Shown here piece after piece: positions 7,532 to 15,292 of a stretch of DNA of 35,618 nt; positions within the stretch are counted from its first letter, which is position 1; each line of letters starts with the position of its first letter. The translations under genes and the position numbers were made by a program. Below the pieces are notes generated by a model. It saw nothing but the letters and a program-made list of their open reading frames with translations, searched no databases and was not told the origin of the DNA. The stretch covers positions 1-35,618 of the forward strand of contig JAISMF010000011.1 of NCBI GenBank assembly GCA_031276865.1, in the 5' to 3' direction. This DNA is from Deltaproteobacteria bacterium (lineage in GTDB: Bacteria; Desulfobacterota; Desulfarculia; Adiutricales; Adiutricaceae).

Positions 7532-9022
7532 TCAATCCTTTTCGCTAATCGGGGTTAGTTCCAGAAGTTTGGCTATCTCCCGAACCGCCTTCTTCACGTA
7601 GATCTTTTCTTCTTCGGGGCTTAAGGGATCTTCGGCGGAGGGGAGCTTCACGCCTTCGGGTTTCAGGGCTTGGGGGAGGTTCACGAAAGCGGGTTTGGTT
7701 TCTATCCCGTAGGCGTCCAAATCCCCGTTGAAGTACCTCGTCTGAAACTCCATGAACTTCAAGGGGTGGGCCGTGGAGTTTATCACCGGAATTTCGTTGT
7801 CGTCCAGGAGCTCTTGCTCCAGCGCCTTTTTCACGCCGGCGAGGGAAACGCCCCCCTGGGTGCAGACGCTCAGGCCTCCGCGGTTGGCCTCCAGCATGGA
7901 TTCCATGATGGCGGTCTCGGTCGCCTCCACCGCCGTGAAGATCCCCCCCAGTTCGGCGTAGAGGGAGGCCAGGCGCCTTAGCCGCGGCATGGAGACGGGA
8001 TCTCCTATCATCGCGGCCTGCGCGACCGAGGGTTTCACCCGGACGGGCTCGTAGCGCCGCTGCTGGGGGATGGAGCGGTAGTAGCGGTAGACCGGGTTCG
8101 CGTGCTTCGACTGGACGGCCACCACCTTGGGGAGGCTCTCCAAAACCCCGGTTTGGCGCAGTTTCAGGAGCCCCGAAAGGATGGCGGTGATGTTGCCGGC
8201 GTTCCCCACCGGCGCGAACAAAACCTTGCCCGCGAGATCCCAGTCGAACTGCTGGGCGGTCTCGTAGGCGTAGGACTCCTGGCCTAAAACCCGCCAGGGG
8301 TTTTTGCTGTTCAAGAGCGCCACCTGGTAGTTCTTCGCGAGCTCCTCCACCACCCGCATGCAGTCGTCGAAGACCCCGGGAAGCTCCAGGACCTTGGCGC
8401 CGTAGCCCAAGGGTTGGGAGAGCTGCTGGGCCGTCACGTATCCCCGGGGGAGGAGCACCGCGGATTTGACGTCTCCGCCCAAAGAGGCGGCGTAGAGGGC
8501 GGCCGCGGCGGAGGTGTCGCCGGTGGAGGCGCAGACGCAGATCACGTCTTTCAGGCCCTTCGTCCGGATGAGGCTTTTCACGAACGACAGGGCCGCGGCC
8601 ATGCCGCGGTCCTTAAAGGAGAGGGAGGGGTTCAAGCCCTCGAGTTTCACGAAGAAGGGCCGCCCGTCCACGGGGAAGGGGGATTGGACCAGGGGGGTGC
8701 GGCCCTCGCCCAGGTAGATCACATCCTCCGGAGCGATGTCCGGAGCCAGAAACTCCTGGTAGAGGAAGACCCCCTTGAGGGCGTTCTCGTTTATCATGAG
8801 GCGGTAATCGAAGAGATCCCGCCAGAATTGCCCGGGCCTCTCCTTGAGCCTGGGCATCTCCCGGTGGTTCAAGACGAGGAGCCCCCCGCAGGAGGGGCAG
8901 TCGTGGAGCAGGGAGTCCGCGGGAAAGCGGGACCGGCACGAGAGGCACTCGTAGAGCAGCCCCGCCCGGGGCTGGGGGAGGATGAATTTCTGAAGGTCCG
9001 GGGGGAGCTGGTTTATTTTCAT
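7532..9022 (-). CDS. thrC: Threonine synthase
   Basis: This 496-residue PLP enzyme converts O-phosphohomoserine to threonine. The PLP lysine is K137 in NPSLSFKDRG. The substrate/phosphate-binding segment CASTGDTSAAAA and the glycine-rich APVGNAGNI follow as expected for fold-type II enzymes. Residues 26-45 carry two CxxC pairs (C26/C29, C42/C45), the N-terminal zinc ribbon seen in many bacterial threonine synthases. The start ATG 9022 fits the family N-terminus, although no strong ribosome-binding site is visible. It follows pyc on the same strand after 143 bp containing a large hairpin, so it may have its own promoter. Metabolically it is downstream of the oxaloacetate/aspartate made possible by pyruvate carboxylase. 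Confidence 0.93.
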   Translation of the reverse strand: MKINQLPPDLQKFILPQPRAGLLYECLSCRSRFPADSLLHDCPSCGGLLVLNHREMPRLKERPGQFWRDLFDYRLMINENALKGVFLYQEFLAPDIAPEDVIYLGEGRTPLVQSPFPVDGRPFFVKLEGLNPSLSFKDRGMAAALSFVKSLIRTKGLKDVICVCASTGDTSAAAALYAASLGGDVKSAVLLPRGYVTAQQLSQPLGYGAKVLELPGVFDDCMRVVEELAKNYQVALLNSKNPWRVLGQESYAYETAQQFDWDLAGKVLFAPVGNAGNITAILSGLLKLRQTGVLESLPKVVAVQSKHANPVYRYYRSIPQQRRYEPVRVKPSVAQAAMIGDPVSMPRLRRLASLYAELGGIFTAVEATETAIMESMLEANRGGLSVCTQGGVSLAGVKKALEQELLDDNEIPVINSTAHPLKFMEFQTRYFNGDLDAYGIETKPAFVNLPQALKPEGVKLPSAEDPLSPEEEKIYVKKAVREIAKLLELTPISEKD

Positions 9023-9099
9023 GGCCGATCCGTCCGACCGTCCGTCCGGCCGGAGGCCGGAAACCCGGACGGGAGGGAAAAAGGGGTTTCAAGGCGTGG

Positions 9100-9137
9100 C
9101 TTCCCGCCCCGGGGCCTCGCGGCCCCGGGGCGGGAAG
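9100..9137 (-). terminator. Very strong 17-bp perfect inverted repeat after pyc
   Basis: CTTCCCGCCCCGGGGCC (9100-9116) pairs perfectly with 9121-9137 around the loop TCGC. It sits 28 bp beyond the pyc stop, between pyc and thrC. On the minus strand a T5 run follows only after about 17 bases, so it may act as terminator, attenuator or mRNA 3'-end stabiliser. Confidence 0.7.
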
Positions 9138-9165
9138 GGGGGGCTCGGGGCTTTCCGCCCGGGCT

Positions 9166-12100
9166 TTAGTTGGGGAGGAGGAGGCTGGGGGCCTGCTTTT
9201 TCTTGGGGCCTCCGGCGCCCTCGCCGAAGACGTCCTCCCCGCAGAAGGGGCAGAAGGCGATCTTCTGGTCCGTGGGGAGGTAGCGGCCGCAACTCTGGCA
9301 GGCCGGAGGCACCGGAGCGAGCTCGACTATGAGTTCTCCGGCCTTGACGGGGACCATCTGCTTGGTGTTGTGGTAGTCCGCGGTCTTGTGGATCTTCCTA
9401 ACGAGGCCCGGGATCTTGGAGAGCACGGCCTTCTCCTGCTTCATGATGGAGATGTTGAAGAGCTCCTGGCCCTCGTGGACGATGTCGCCTTCCTTCACGT
9501 ACATGATCCAGAGATCCCCGTTCATGGGGGCCGGCACGTGGAAGGGGTTGCCCTTCTGGGCCTCGGGGACGCCGGGGGTCCTTTCGCCCCGGCCCGGCTG
9601 GGCGGGTCCGATCTGGGTCACGTGGAGCATTATTTCGGAGTCGAGAAAGTAGCGCACCAGGGTCTGGCCCGTCTCCTCGCGCCTTTCGATGCTTAAAATC
9701 TTGATCTGGTGGGGTTTCCCGCGGGTGTCGGTAAACGAGACCGGAACGTTGGCCTCCAAGCCTTCGAACCACACGTCCAGGGGGAGGTTGTTGGGATCCC
9801 CGTAGGTTTGCCGGAAACGGAAGGTCTTCAAAGCGTCCGCCGGCTGGTTCAAATACATGACGAACTCCTCGTCCGAGGGCTCCCTTTTCAGGTGCCTTTT
9901 GAGATCGCCCCGCTCCAGATTCAGATCCGGATCCTCCAGGTAGTTCAAGGGGGAGTCGTTCCGTCTTGACAGGAGCGCCTCCCGGTATTTGTCCCCGAAG
10001 GCGCTTTGGTAGACCCAGTCCTCGGGAAAGCCCAAGGGGAGGGGTCCGAAGCGGCCTAAAAGGAGATCCCTGAAAGCGTCGTTGGAGTCCCGGTAGAGGA
10101 GCGAGCGCTCCTCCTGGAGCTTGGGGTCGACTCCGGGCTTATCGGGATAGGCCACCGCGTCGAGGATGTCCAAAAGCCTCTCGACTTCGGCCGGGCCCCC
10201 CCGCTGGAAGGCCGAGCTCACGGCCAAAAAGGCCGTGTTCCAGGTGATCTGCGAGCCCGGGGTCACGTCGTGGTAGCGCACGATGCGCCGCACGCCGGCC
10301 AGGTAGCGCAGCATATGGGGGAGGAACTGGATGTAGCCCTGCTTCATGGCCCCCTCCTGGGAGCTCGAGGTGGCCCCCCCGGGCATGCCGTGGAGGGTCA
10401 CGTCGTGGTCTATCCCTCTAAAGAAGGTGGGGGCGTAGCGGTCGTACCAGGGCATTATCTGCTTTAAAACGAAGTTGGCCGAGCGCGCCATCTCGCGGTT
10501 CAAGCGGGTTTTGAGGCCGAGCTCCTCTTCGAGGTAGGCGGCGGTGGCCAGGATGTCCCCCTGGCCGTAGCTCCTCACCGAGGCCCCCAGGGCCGCGTCC
10601 ACGATGTGGCAGCCGGCCTTGGCCGCCGCCCCCACCGCCGGGACGAAGAGTCCGTCGGTGTAGTGGCGGTGGTAGTGAAGAACCAGATCCGGCCACTTTT
10701 TCCGCAAGGCGGCGACCAAAGCCGCGATGAAGCGCGGCGGACAGGCGCCGGCCATGTCCTTGAGGCCCAAAGAGACGCTTTTAAGGATCTTTTTAAGCGT
10801 CCGGCCGGAGGCCTTCCGGCACATGTTTAAAAGGCTCTCCGCGCAGGCGACGTAGTGCTCCACCGTGAAGCCCCGGCCGTAGCTAAGGGAGATGGCCGGC
10901 TCGAAAAGGATGTCCCGGCGGGAGAGGATCACTTCGGCCAGGGGCGCCATGTTTTCCGCGTGGTTGAGGAAGTCGAAGCAGCGGATGACGGTGAAGTGCC
11001 GGCAGATCATTTCGCCGGTGGCCCGCATGACGGCCGCGGGCTGGGGTTTGTAGCCTAAAATGTTGGTGGAGCGCACGAGGATCTGCTTCGCGGTCTTGGG
11101 GGCGAAGTCGTTCCAGCGGGCGGCCTCGGTGAAGGGGTAGGTCATGTTGGCGAGCATGGCCACGTGGAAGTGCGCCCCGCCGCCGGTCTCCAAGGAGAAG
11201 ATGCCCGCCTCGTCCAGGTAGGGGCCGATCAAGGCGTCCTCGGCCAGGCGGAAGCGGTTTCCCGAGTTGGACTGGGTCATGTCCCGACAGGTGGTGTCGG
11301 TGAAGTGGATCTCGCCGGAGTCCCGCACGAAGTCCAAAAGGGCCTCCCTATCGCCCTTGGGGTAGGGCCCCGGTTCCTTCGCGAGGGACTGGGGGAGCCG
11401 GGGCAGCGCCGGGTTGAAGCGGTGCAGCCTCGGGCTGTCGAAGGAGCGGTAGCGGCCCAGCTGCAGGAAGGGGTTGTAGCCGTGGCCAGTGATCTCGGCC
11501 GCGAGGTGCCCCAGGCGCTCGGCCTCCGGAGCCGACTCCGCGTACTCCAGAAGCTGGGGGTTGTCGTCGATGAAGCTGGTCCCGAACTCCGCCTCCCGAA
11601 ACTCCCGGGAGCGCATCACCTCCCTGTGGAAGGGGAGGGTGGTTTTAAGGCCCCCGATGGTGTACTCCCTTAAAGCCCTTTCCATTATCCCCAGGATCTT
11701 GGGCCAGTCGCGGCCGTAGGCGATGAGAAGGGATCCGGCAGAGTCGTAGTTGGAGGGGAAGGCGTAGCCCGCCGAAAGGTTGGAATCCAGACGGATGCCT
11801 GGGCCTCCGGGGGACACGTAGCGGGTGATGAGCCCCGAGTTGGGGGTGAAGTCGTCCTGGGGGTCCTCCAGGTTCACCCGCACCTGCATGGCGCATAAAA
11901 GGCCCCGGGAGTCGTCTTTTTCGGAGAGGCTCAAAGGCGCCCCGAAGGCCACGGCTATCTGCTCCTCCACCAGATCCACCCCGTAGCGCACCTCGGTTAC
12001 GCCGTGCTCCACCTGGAGGCGGGTGTTGACCTCGATCATGAAGGGCTCCCCCTCCTCGGTCACCAGAAACTCCACGGTGGCGAGGGAGTGGTAGCCCACC

Positions 12101-12927
12101 CGGCGCACCAGGGCCAGGGAATACTCCTTGAGTTTCGCCCTTAGGTCCGGAGTCATGCCCTTCCACGGCGAGGGGGTGATCTCGATTAGCTTTTGGTGGT
12201 TGCGCTGCACCGAGCAGTCCCGCTCGTCGAAGGCGAAGGCCCGGCCCTTTTTGTCCGCGACCACCTGGATCTCTATGTGGCGCACCTTTTCCAAGAGCTT
12301 CTCCACGTAGAGCCGAGGGTTGCGAAAGGAGGCCTGGGCCATGGCCGAGGCCCGGGAGAAGGCGTCGTCCAGCTCGGCCGTGTTGTGGATGGGGATGATG
12401 CCCCGACCGCCGCCCCCGCCCTCGGCTTTGAGCATCACCGGGAGACCCAGGTCCCTTATCACGGCCTGGGCCATGGGTATGTCCACCGCCCCGTCGGAAC
12501 CGGGCACCACCGGGATCTTGAGTTCCCGGGCGATCTTCCGCACCTCCACCTTGTTTCCCAAAAGCTTCATGGACTCCGGGGCGGAGCCGATGAAGACGAT
12601 GCCGTTTTCCCGGCAGAGCCTGGGGAAACGCTCGTCTTCGGAGGCGAAGCCCCAGCCGGGGTGGATGGCGATGACGCCCCGGCGCTTGGCCAGGGCGATG
12701 ATCAAATCCAAGTCGAGGTAGGCCTGGGGGTCGGGCCCCAGTAAAAGGAGCTCCTGGGCCGACGAGGCCGCCGGCGCCGTTTTGTCGACGTCGGTCGCGG
12801 TCATGACGGCCACGGCCTCGAAGCGGTCGCGGATGGCGCGGCAGATGCGCCGGGCGGGGATGCCGCGGTTCGCGACCAGTATGGGTTTGCCTTTAAGGGA
12901 GGAGAGGATTTTGGCGAAGGTGGTCAT
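9166..12927 (-). CDS. pyc: Pyruvate carboxylase, single-chain, with C-terminal zinc ribbon
   Basis: This 1253-residue enzyme makes oxaloacetate from pyruvate, bicarbonate and ATP. Residues 1-475 form the biotin carboxylase (GYPVANRG-like VANRGIPARR start, glycine-rich EGGGGGRG at 169-176, EVNTRLQVEHG at 299-309). About 535-830 is the carboxyltransferase, with DTTCRDMTQS near 543-552, the LKDMAG lysine (K723) that is carboxylated in the family, and the HYHRHYTDG metal site near 751. The biotinyl domain at about 1130-1205 carries IMKQE (K1163) instead of the common AMKME. The end has two CxxC pairs (C1210/C1213, C1226/C1229), a zinc-ribbon tail. The start overlaps the birA stop by 4 bp (ATGA), so the two are probably translationally coupled. 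Confidence 0.95.
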   Translation of the reverse strand: MTTFAKILSSLKGKPILVANRGIPARRICRAIRDRFEAVAVMTATDVDKTAPAASSAQELLLLGPDPQAYLDLDLIIALAKRRGVIAIHPGWGFASEDERFPRLCRENGIVFIGSAPESMKLLGNKVEVRKIARELKIPVVPGSDGAVDIPMAQAVIRDLGLPVMLKAEGGGGGRGIIPIHNTAELDDAFSRASAMAQASFRNPRLYVEKLLEKVRHIEIQVVADKKGRAFAFDERDCSVQRNHQKLIEITPSPWKGMTPDLRAKLKEYSLALVRRVGYHSLATVEFLVTEEGEPFMIEVNTRLQVEHGVTEVRYGVDLVEEQIAVAFGAPLSLSEKDDSRGLLCAMQVRVNLEDPQDDFTPNSGLITRYVSPGGPGIRLDSNLSAGYAFPSNYDSAGSLLIAYGRDWPKILGIMERALREYTIGGLKTTLPFHREVMRSREFREAEFGTSFIDDNPQLLEYAESAPEAERLGHLAAEITGHGYNPFLQLGRYRSFDSPRLHRFNPALPRLPQSLAKEPGPYPKGDREALLDFVRDSGEIHFTDTTCRDMTQSNSGNRFRLAEDALIGPYLDEAGIFSLETGGGAHFHVAMLANMTYPFTEAARWNDFAPKTAKQILVRSTNILGYKPQPAAVMRATGEMICRHFTVIRCFDFLNHAENMAPLAEVILSRRDILFEPAISLSYGRGFTVEHYVACAESLLNMCRKASGRTLKKILKSVSLGLKDMAGACPPRFIAALVAALRKKWPDLVLHYHRHYTDGLFVPAVGAAAKAGCHIVDAALGASVRSYGQGDILATAAYLEEELGLKTRLNREMARSANFVLKQIMPWYDRYAPTFFRGIDHDVTLHGMPGGATSSSQEGAMKQGYIQFLPHMLRYLAGVRRIVRYHDVTPGSQITWNTAFLAVSSAFQRGGPAEVERLLDILDAVAYPDKPGVDPKLQEERSLLYRDSNDAFRDLLLGRFGPLPLGFPEDWVYQSAFGDKYREALLSRRNDSPLNYLEDPDLNLERGDLKRHLKREPSDEEFVMYLNQPADALKTFRFRQTYGDPNNLPLDVWFEGLEANVPVSFTDTRGKPHQIKILSIERREETGQTLVRYFLDSEIMLHVTQIGPAQPGRGERTPGVPEAQKGNPFHVPAPMNGDLWIMYVKEGDIVHEGQELFNISIMKQEKAVLSKIPGLVRKIHKTADYHNTKQMVPVKAGELIVELAPVPPACQSCGRYLPTDQKIAFCPFCGEDVFGEGAGGPKKKQAPSLLLPN

Positions 12928-13826
12928 GGGTGGAGGGATCCGGAAGGGTCCGGCTCTTTCATAAGAAGGGAGCCGCCGGTGAGGGCCACGACTCCGGAGG
13001 GGATCTCTAAAAGGAGGGCGCCCGAAATGTCGAGGCCCAGGATGATTCCCCGCAATTCGGGAAAGGCCTCCCCCGCCGCGGTTCGGGCGTCTTTGAGGAG
13101 CGCGGGTTCGCCCAGGCGGTGGAGGCGCCTTTCCAGGGATTTAAGGTAGGAATCCTCCCGAAAGGCGCCGGAGGCCCCGTTTAACCGATTATAACGAAGA
13201 TGAAGCCTCTTGGATAGATCCAGCCACAAGGCCTCCGGAGGGTCCGTCAGGGGGAGCGCCCCGGGCTTCGGGGCCGCCGGGTCCCTCTCCACCTCCGGCG
13301 CCTTTAAAAGGTTGAGGCCGATTCCGGCGATCACGTTTCCGCCCCGGTTCTCCAACAAGACCCCTCCGGCTTTTTTTCCGGAAAAGATCAGATCGTTTGG
13401 CCACTTGATAAAAGTCTCGACCCCCGACAAGTCCTCCAGGGCCGCCGAGAGCTCGAAGGTCAAGGCCAGGGGGGCGATGGTCCCCCGGTAGGGGGGTTTT
13501 TCCGGAAGCCTTAAAGAGGCGTAGAGGTTTCCCGGAGGGGACTGCCAGACGCGGCCGTGGCGGCCGCGTCCTTGGGTCTGGGAGAGGGCGGTCATGGAGG
13601 AGAAGGGTGGAAAGAGGCCTCCGCGGAGAAGCTCCCATCCCAGGTCCATGACCGAGCTCACCTCGCCGAAGGCGTAAAAAAGCGCGGGGGAACCTTCGAG
13701 ATAGAGGCGCCCGGAGGCGCCGGAGGCGGAGGCGCCGGAGGCGGGGGAGGCGGAGGCGGAGGCGCCGGGAGAGGCGGAGGCGGAGGCGGAGGCGCCGGAA
13801 GCGTATCCGCTGGTCTTTTCAGTCAT
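12924..13826 (-). CDS. birA: Biotin--[carboxylase] ligase (no DNA-binding domain)
   Basis: This 300-residue protein is a class I type biotin protein ligase. It activates biotin with ATP and attaches it to the carrier lysine, most plausibly K1163 of the pyruvate carboxylase encoded just after it. Catalytic motifs are GRGRHGRVW (86-94), KWPND (141-145) and KKAGGVLLE (151-159), followed by the C-terminal SH3-like domain. There is no N-terminal helix-turn-helix, so it is not expected to be a repressor. Residues 9-39 are a low-complexity Ala/Ser/Gly stretch encoded by a GC-rich simple repeat; the catalytic domain itself begins near residue 45. The start ATG 13826 has only a weak GGA upstream. A start closer to residue 45 would remove the repeat, but no good alternative codon is evident. 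Confidence 0.93.
   Translation of the reverse strand: MTEKTSGYASGASASASASPGASASASPASGASASGASGRLYLEGSPALFYAFGEVSSVMDLGWELLRGGLFPPFSSMTALSQTQGRGRHGRVWQSPPGNLYASLRLPEKPPYRGTIAPLALTFELSAALEDLSGVETFIKWPNDLIFSGKKAGGVLLENRGGNVIAGIGLNLLKAPEVERDPAAPKPGALPLTDPPEALWLDLSKRLHLRYNRLNGASGAFREDSYLKSLERRLHRLGEPALLKDARTAAGEAFPELRGIILGLDISGALLLEIPSGVVALTGGSLLMKEPDPSGSLHP
13705..13799. repeat. GC-rich simple-sequence repeat in the birA N-terminus
   Basis: About 95 bp built from GGCGGA / GGCGCC hexamers (plus strand), all in multiples of three. It encodes the Ala-Ser-Gly stretch of BirA. Change in copy number by whole hexamers would lengthen or shorten the protein without a frameshift. Confidence 0.85.
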
Positions 13827-14006
13827 AAGAATCGTTTCCGTGTGGGGACGCGCCCGAAAGGCGCGCGTCCGGCGGATTACAAGGGTACATCAAAGGCGGG
13901 GGAAAATAATAGAGCCGGCGGTAAATTTTTCCCTTCCGCGTTCTCCAGTTGTTACCGTTTGCCGCAAAGAATTTGCAATTTGAAATTTAAGGAACTAAAT
14001 TTGAAA

Positions 14007-14037
14007 TTTATAGTCTATTTAGCGAAACAGCTGTCAT
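14007..14037 (-). promoter_or_regulatory. Possible promoter for birA-pyc
   Basis: On the minus strand ATGACA (14032-14037) and TATAAA (14007-14012) are 19 bp apart, a wide spacing. Just downstream lies a direct repeat of AATTTGAAATTTA (13977-13989 and 13998-14010) that could be an operator. This is a pattern match only. Confidence 0.25.
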
Positions 14038-14650
14038 TTTCGGCTAAAAATATAAAATTCCCATGAAAGGCGAAGGAAATAAGGCGGCGATGAAAAAGAA
14101 GGGCGTGTTGCTCCAACATGAATAAAGAAGGGCGAAAAAAATATGGCGCCGAAAAGCGGTGAAAAAAACCACTCAGGAAAAAAGACGTGGGTGTTCGCCC
14201 GCCCGCGTGAAAGCCCCCGAAGGCTTTTCATAAGGAAAAGATAGGGAAAAGATTGAAGCGCGCGAAAAGTCGCCTGGTGAAAATTGTTTAAGAGGCGACG
14301 CGCGAAACGCGGGATAAATCGTATCGCTATGCGTGGAATCGGGCGTATTGTTCAAAATTTCCAACGGAAAGGATTTTTCTCGAAGGCGTTGAAGATTGTG
14401 AAAAAAATTATCCGTCCAAGGGCGGGCGAGGAGTATGGCAAAACTTTCGGGACGAAATATTTAGAATCCTGATTTTCGGAGGGAAAGACGAAAAGGGGTA
14501 TCCCGCCGGAGCGAACGACGCTCCGGCGCTGAAACGTTTCCGGCCGATGAAGGGGAAGGGCGCGGGCAATTCGTCCGGTTTCCCCCCCCCCCCGTGGAAA
14601 TCCAAAAAACAAAAAGACGGGCGCTACGCCCCGCCGCGGCGTGAAAGCCC

Positions 14651-14690
14651 CGAAAAGCGAGCGCGAAAAAGCGAGCGCGAAAAGCGAGCG
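14651..14690. repeat. Short tandem repeat (GCGAGCGCGAAAA type)
   Basis: About three copies of a 14-15 bp unit (CGAAAAGCGAGCG with one-A variation) in a non-coding region. No function is evident. Confidence 0.6.
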
Positions 14691-15200
14691 TTAGTTTGAA
14701 ATGAGAAAGCGCGCGGACTTGGAAAGCCCCTCTCCGGTCGGCGAAGCCGCCGGTTCCTTTTTGGGAGTAATTTCCGAAGCGTCAAAACGTTTAGAGCGCC
14801 TCCCCCCGAGGCGGGAAAAAAAACGGATTGATAACGGATTTTCGAGAGGACGCCTAAGGGCGCGCGGACGGGTTCATAGCGTTCAAGGCCGTTTTCAAAG
14901 GACGCGGTGAAACGCTTAAAAAAAATATTTTCCTCCATGAAAGCCGATCCAAATTTGAAAGGCCGTAGGAAAGCGTTTAAAGCGTCCGCGAAAAAACAAG
15001 CGATTTTTTTCAGCGTGTTGATTATTTTTCTTTTGGGATTTGAGCGCGAAGGAGACCCAGGATACGGGGCGGCGCCCCCACGCCGGATCGGGTTTGTTCG
15101 GCTTGATGGAAGGGATCGGCTCCGCGGGGCGGCCGAGAGGGCGGGGCGGATGAAGCCTGTTAAAGGGGGCGAAGCCAAAAGAGAGAAGAGGAGGGGAAAC

Positions 15201-15229
15201 GCCGGGCCCCCCCTTGGGGGGGGGCCGGC
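15201..15229 (-). terminator. Terminator-like hairpin after the first giant flagellin
   Basis: GCCGG-G-CCCCCCC pairs with a G9-CCGGC arm around TT, 64 bp beyond the flagellin stop. The stem is very GC-rich; the following minus-strand sequence is CGTTTCCCC, with only a short T-run. Confidence 0.6.
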
Positions 15230-15292
15230 GTCGGCTTGGAGTTATTTTATCCCCATAGACGGGCGGCGGGGCGGGGCGGCGGGGAGGGAGTC

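Larger units (their letters stand above)
13827..15292. other. 1.5-kb gene-poor region between birA and the first flagellin
   Basis: I find no convincing gene. Open frames occur on both strands (for example 14624-15178 minus and 14907-15296 plus) but lack known motifs and ribosome-binding sites. Composition is striking: from about 14050 to 15000 the plus strand is rich in GAAAA and GCGAAA runs. A short tandem repeat GCGAGCGCGAAAA occurs at 14651-14690. It also holds a C-run at 14582-14592 and the flagellin terminator at 15201-15229. Confidence 0.5.

Noticed and set aside
8414..9169. 251-codon open frame on the plus strand
   Set aside because: It is antisense to thrC, with Gly/Glu/Arg-rich shadow composition.
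14624..15178. 184-codon minus-strand frame before the flagellin
   Set aside because: Basic, low-complexity composition, no Shine-Dalgarno and no motif; overlaps an equally poor plus-strand frame.
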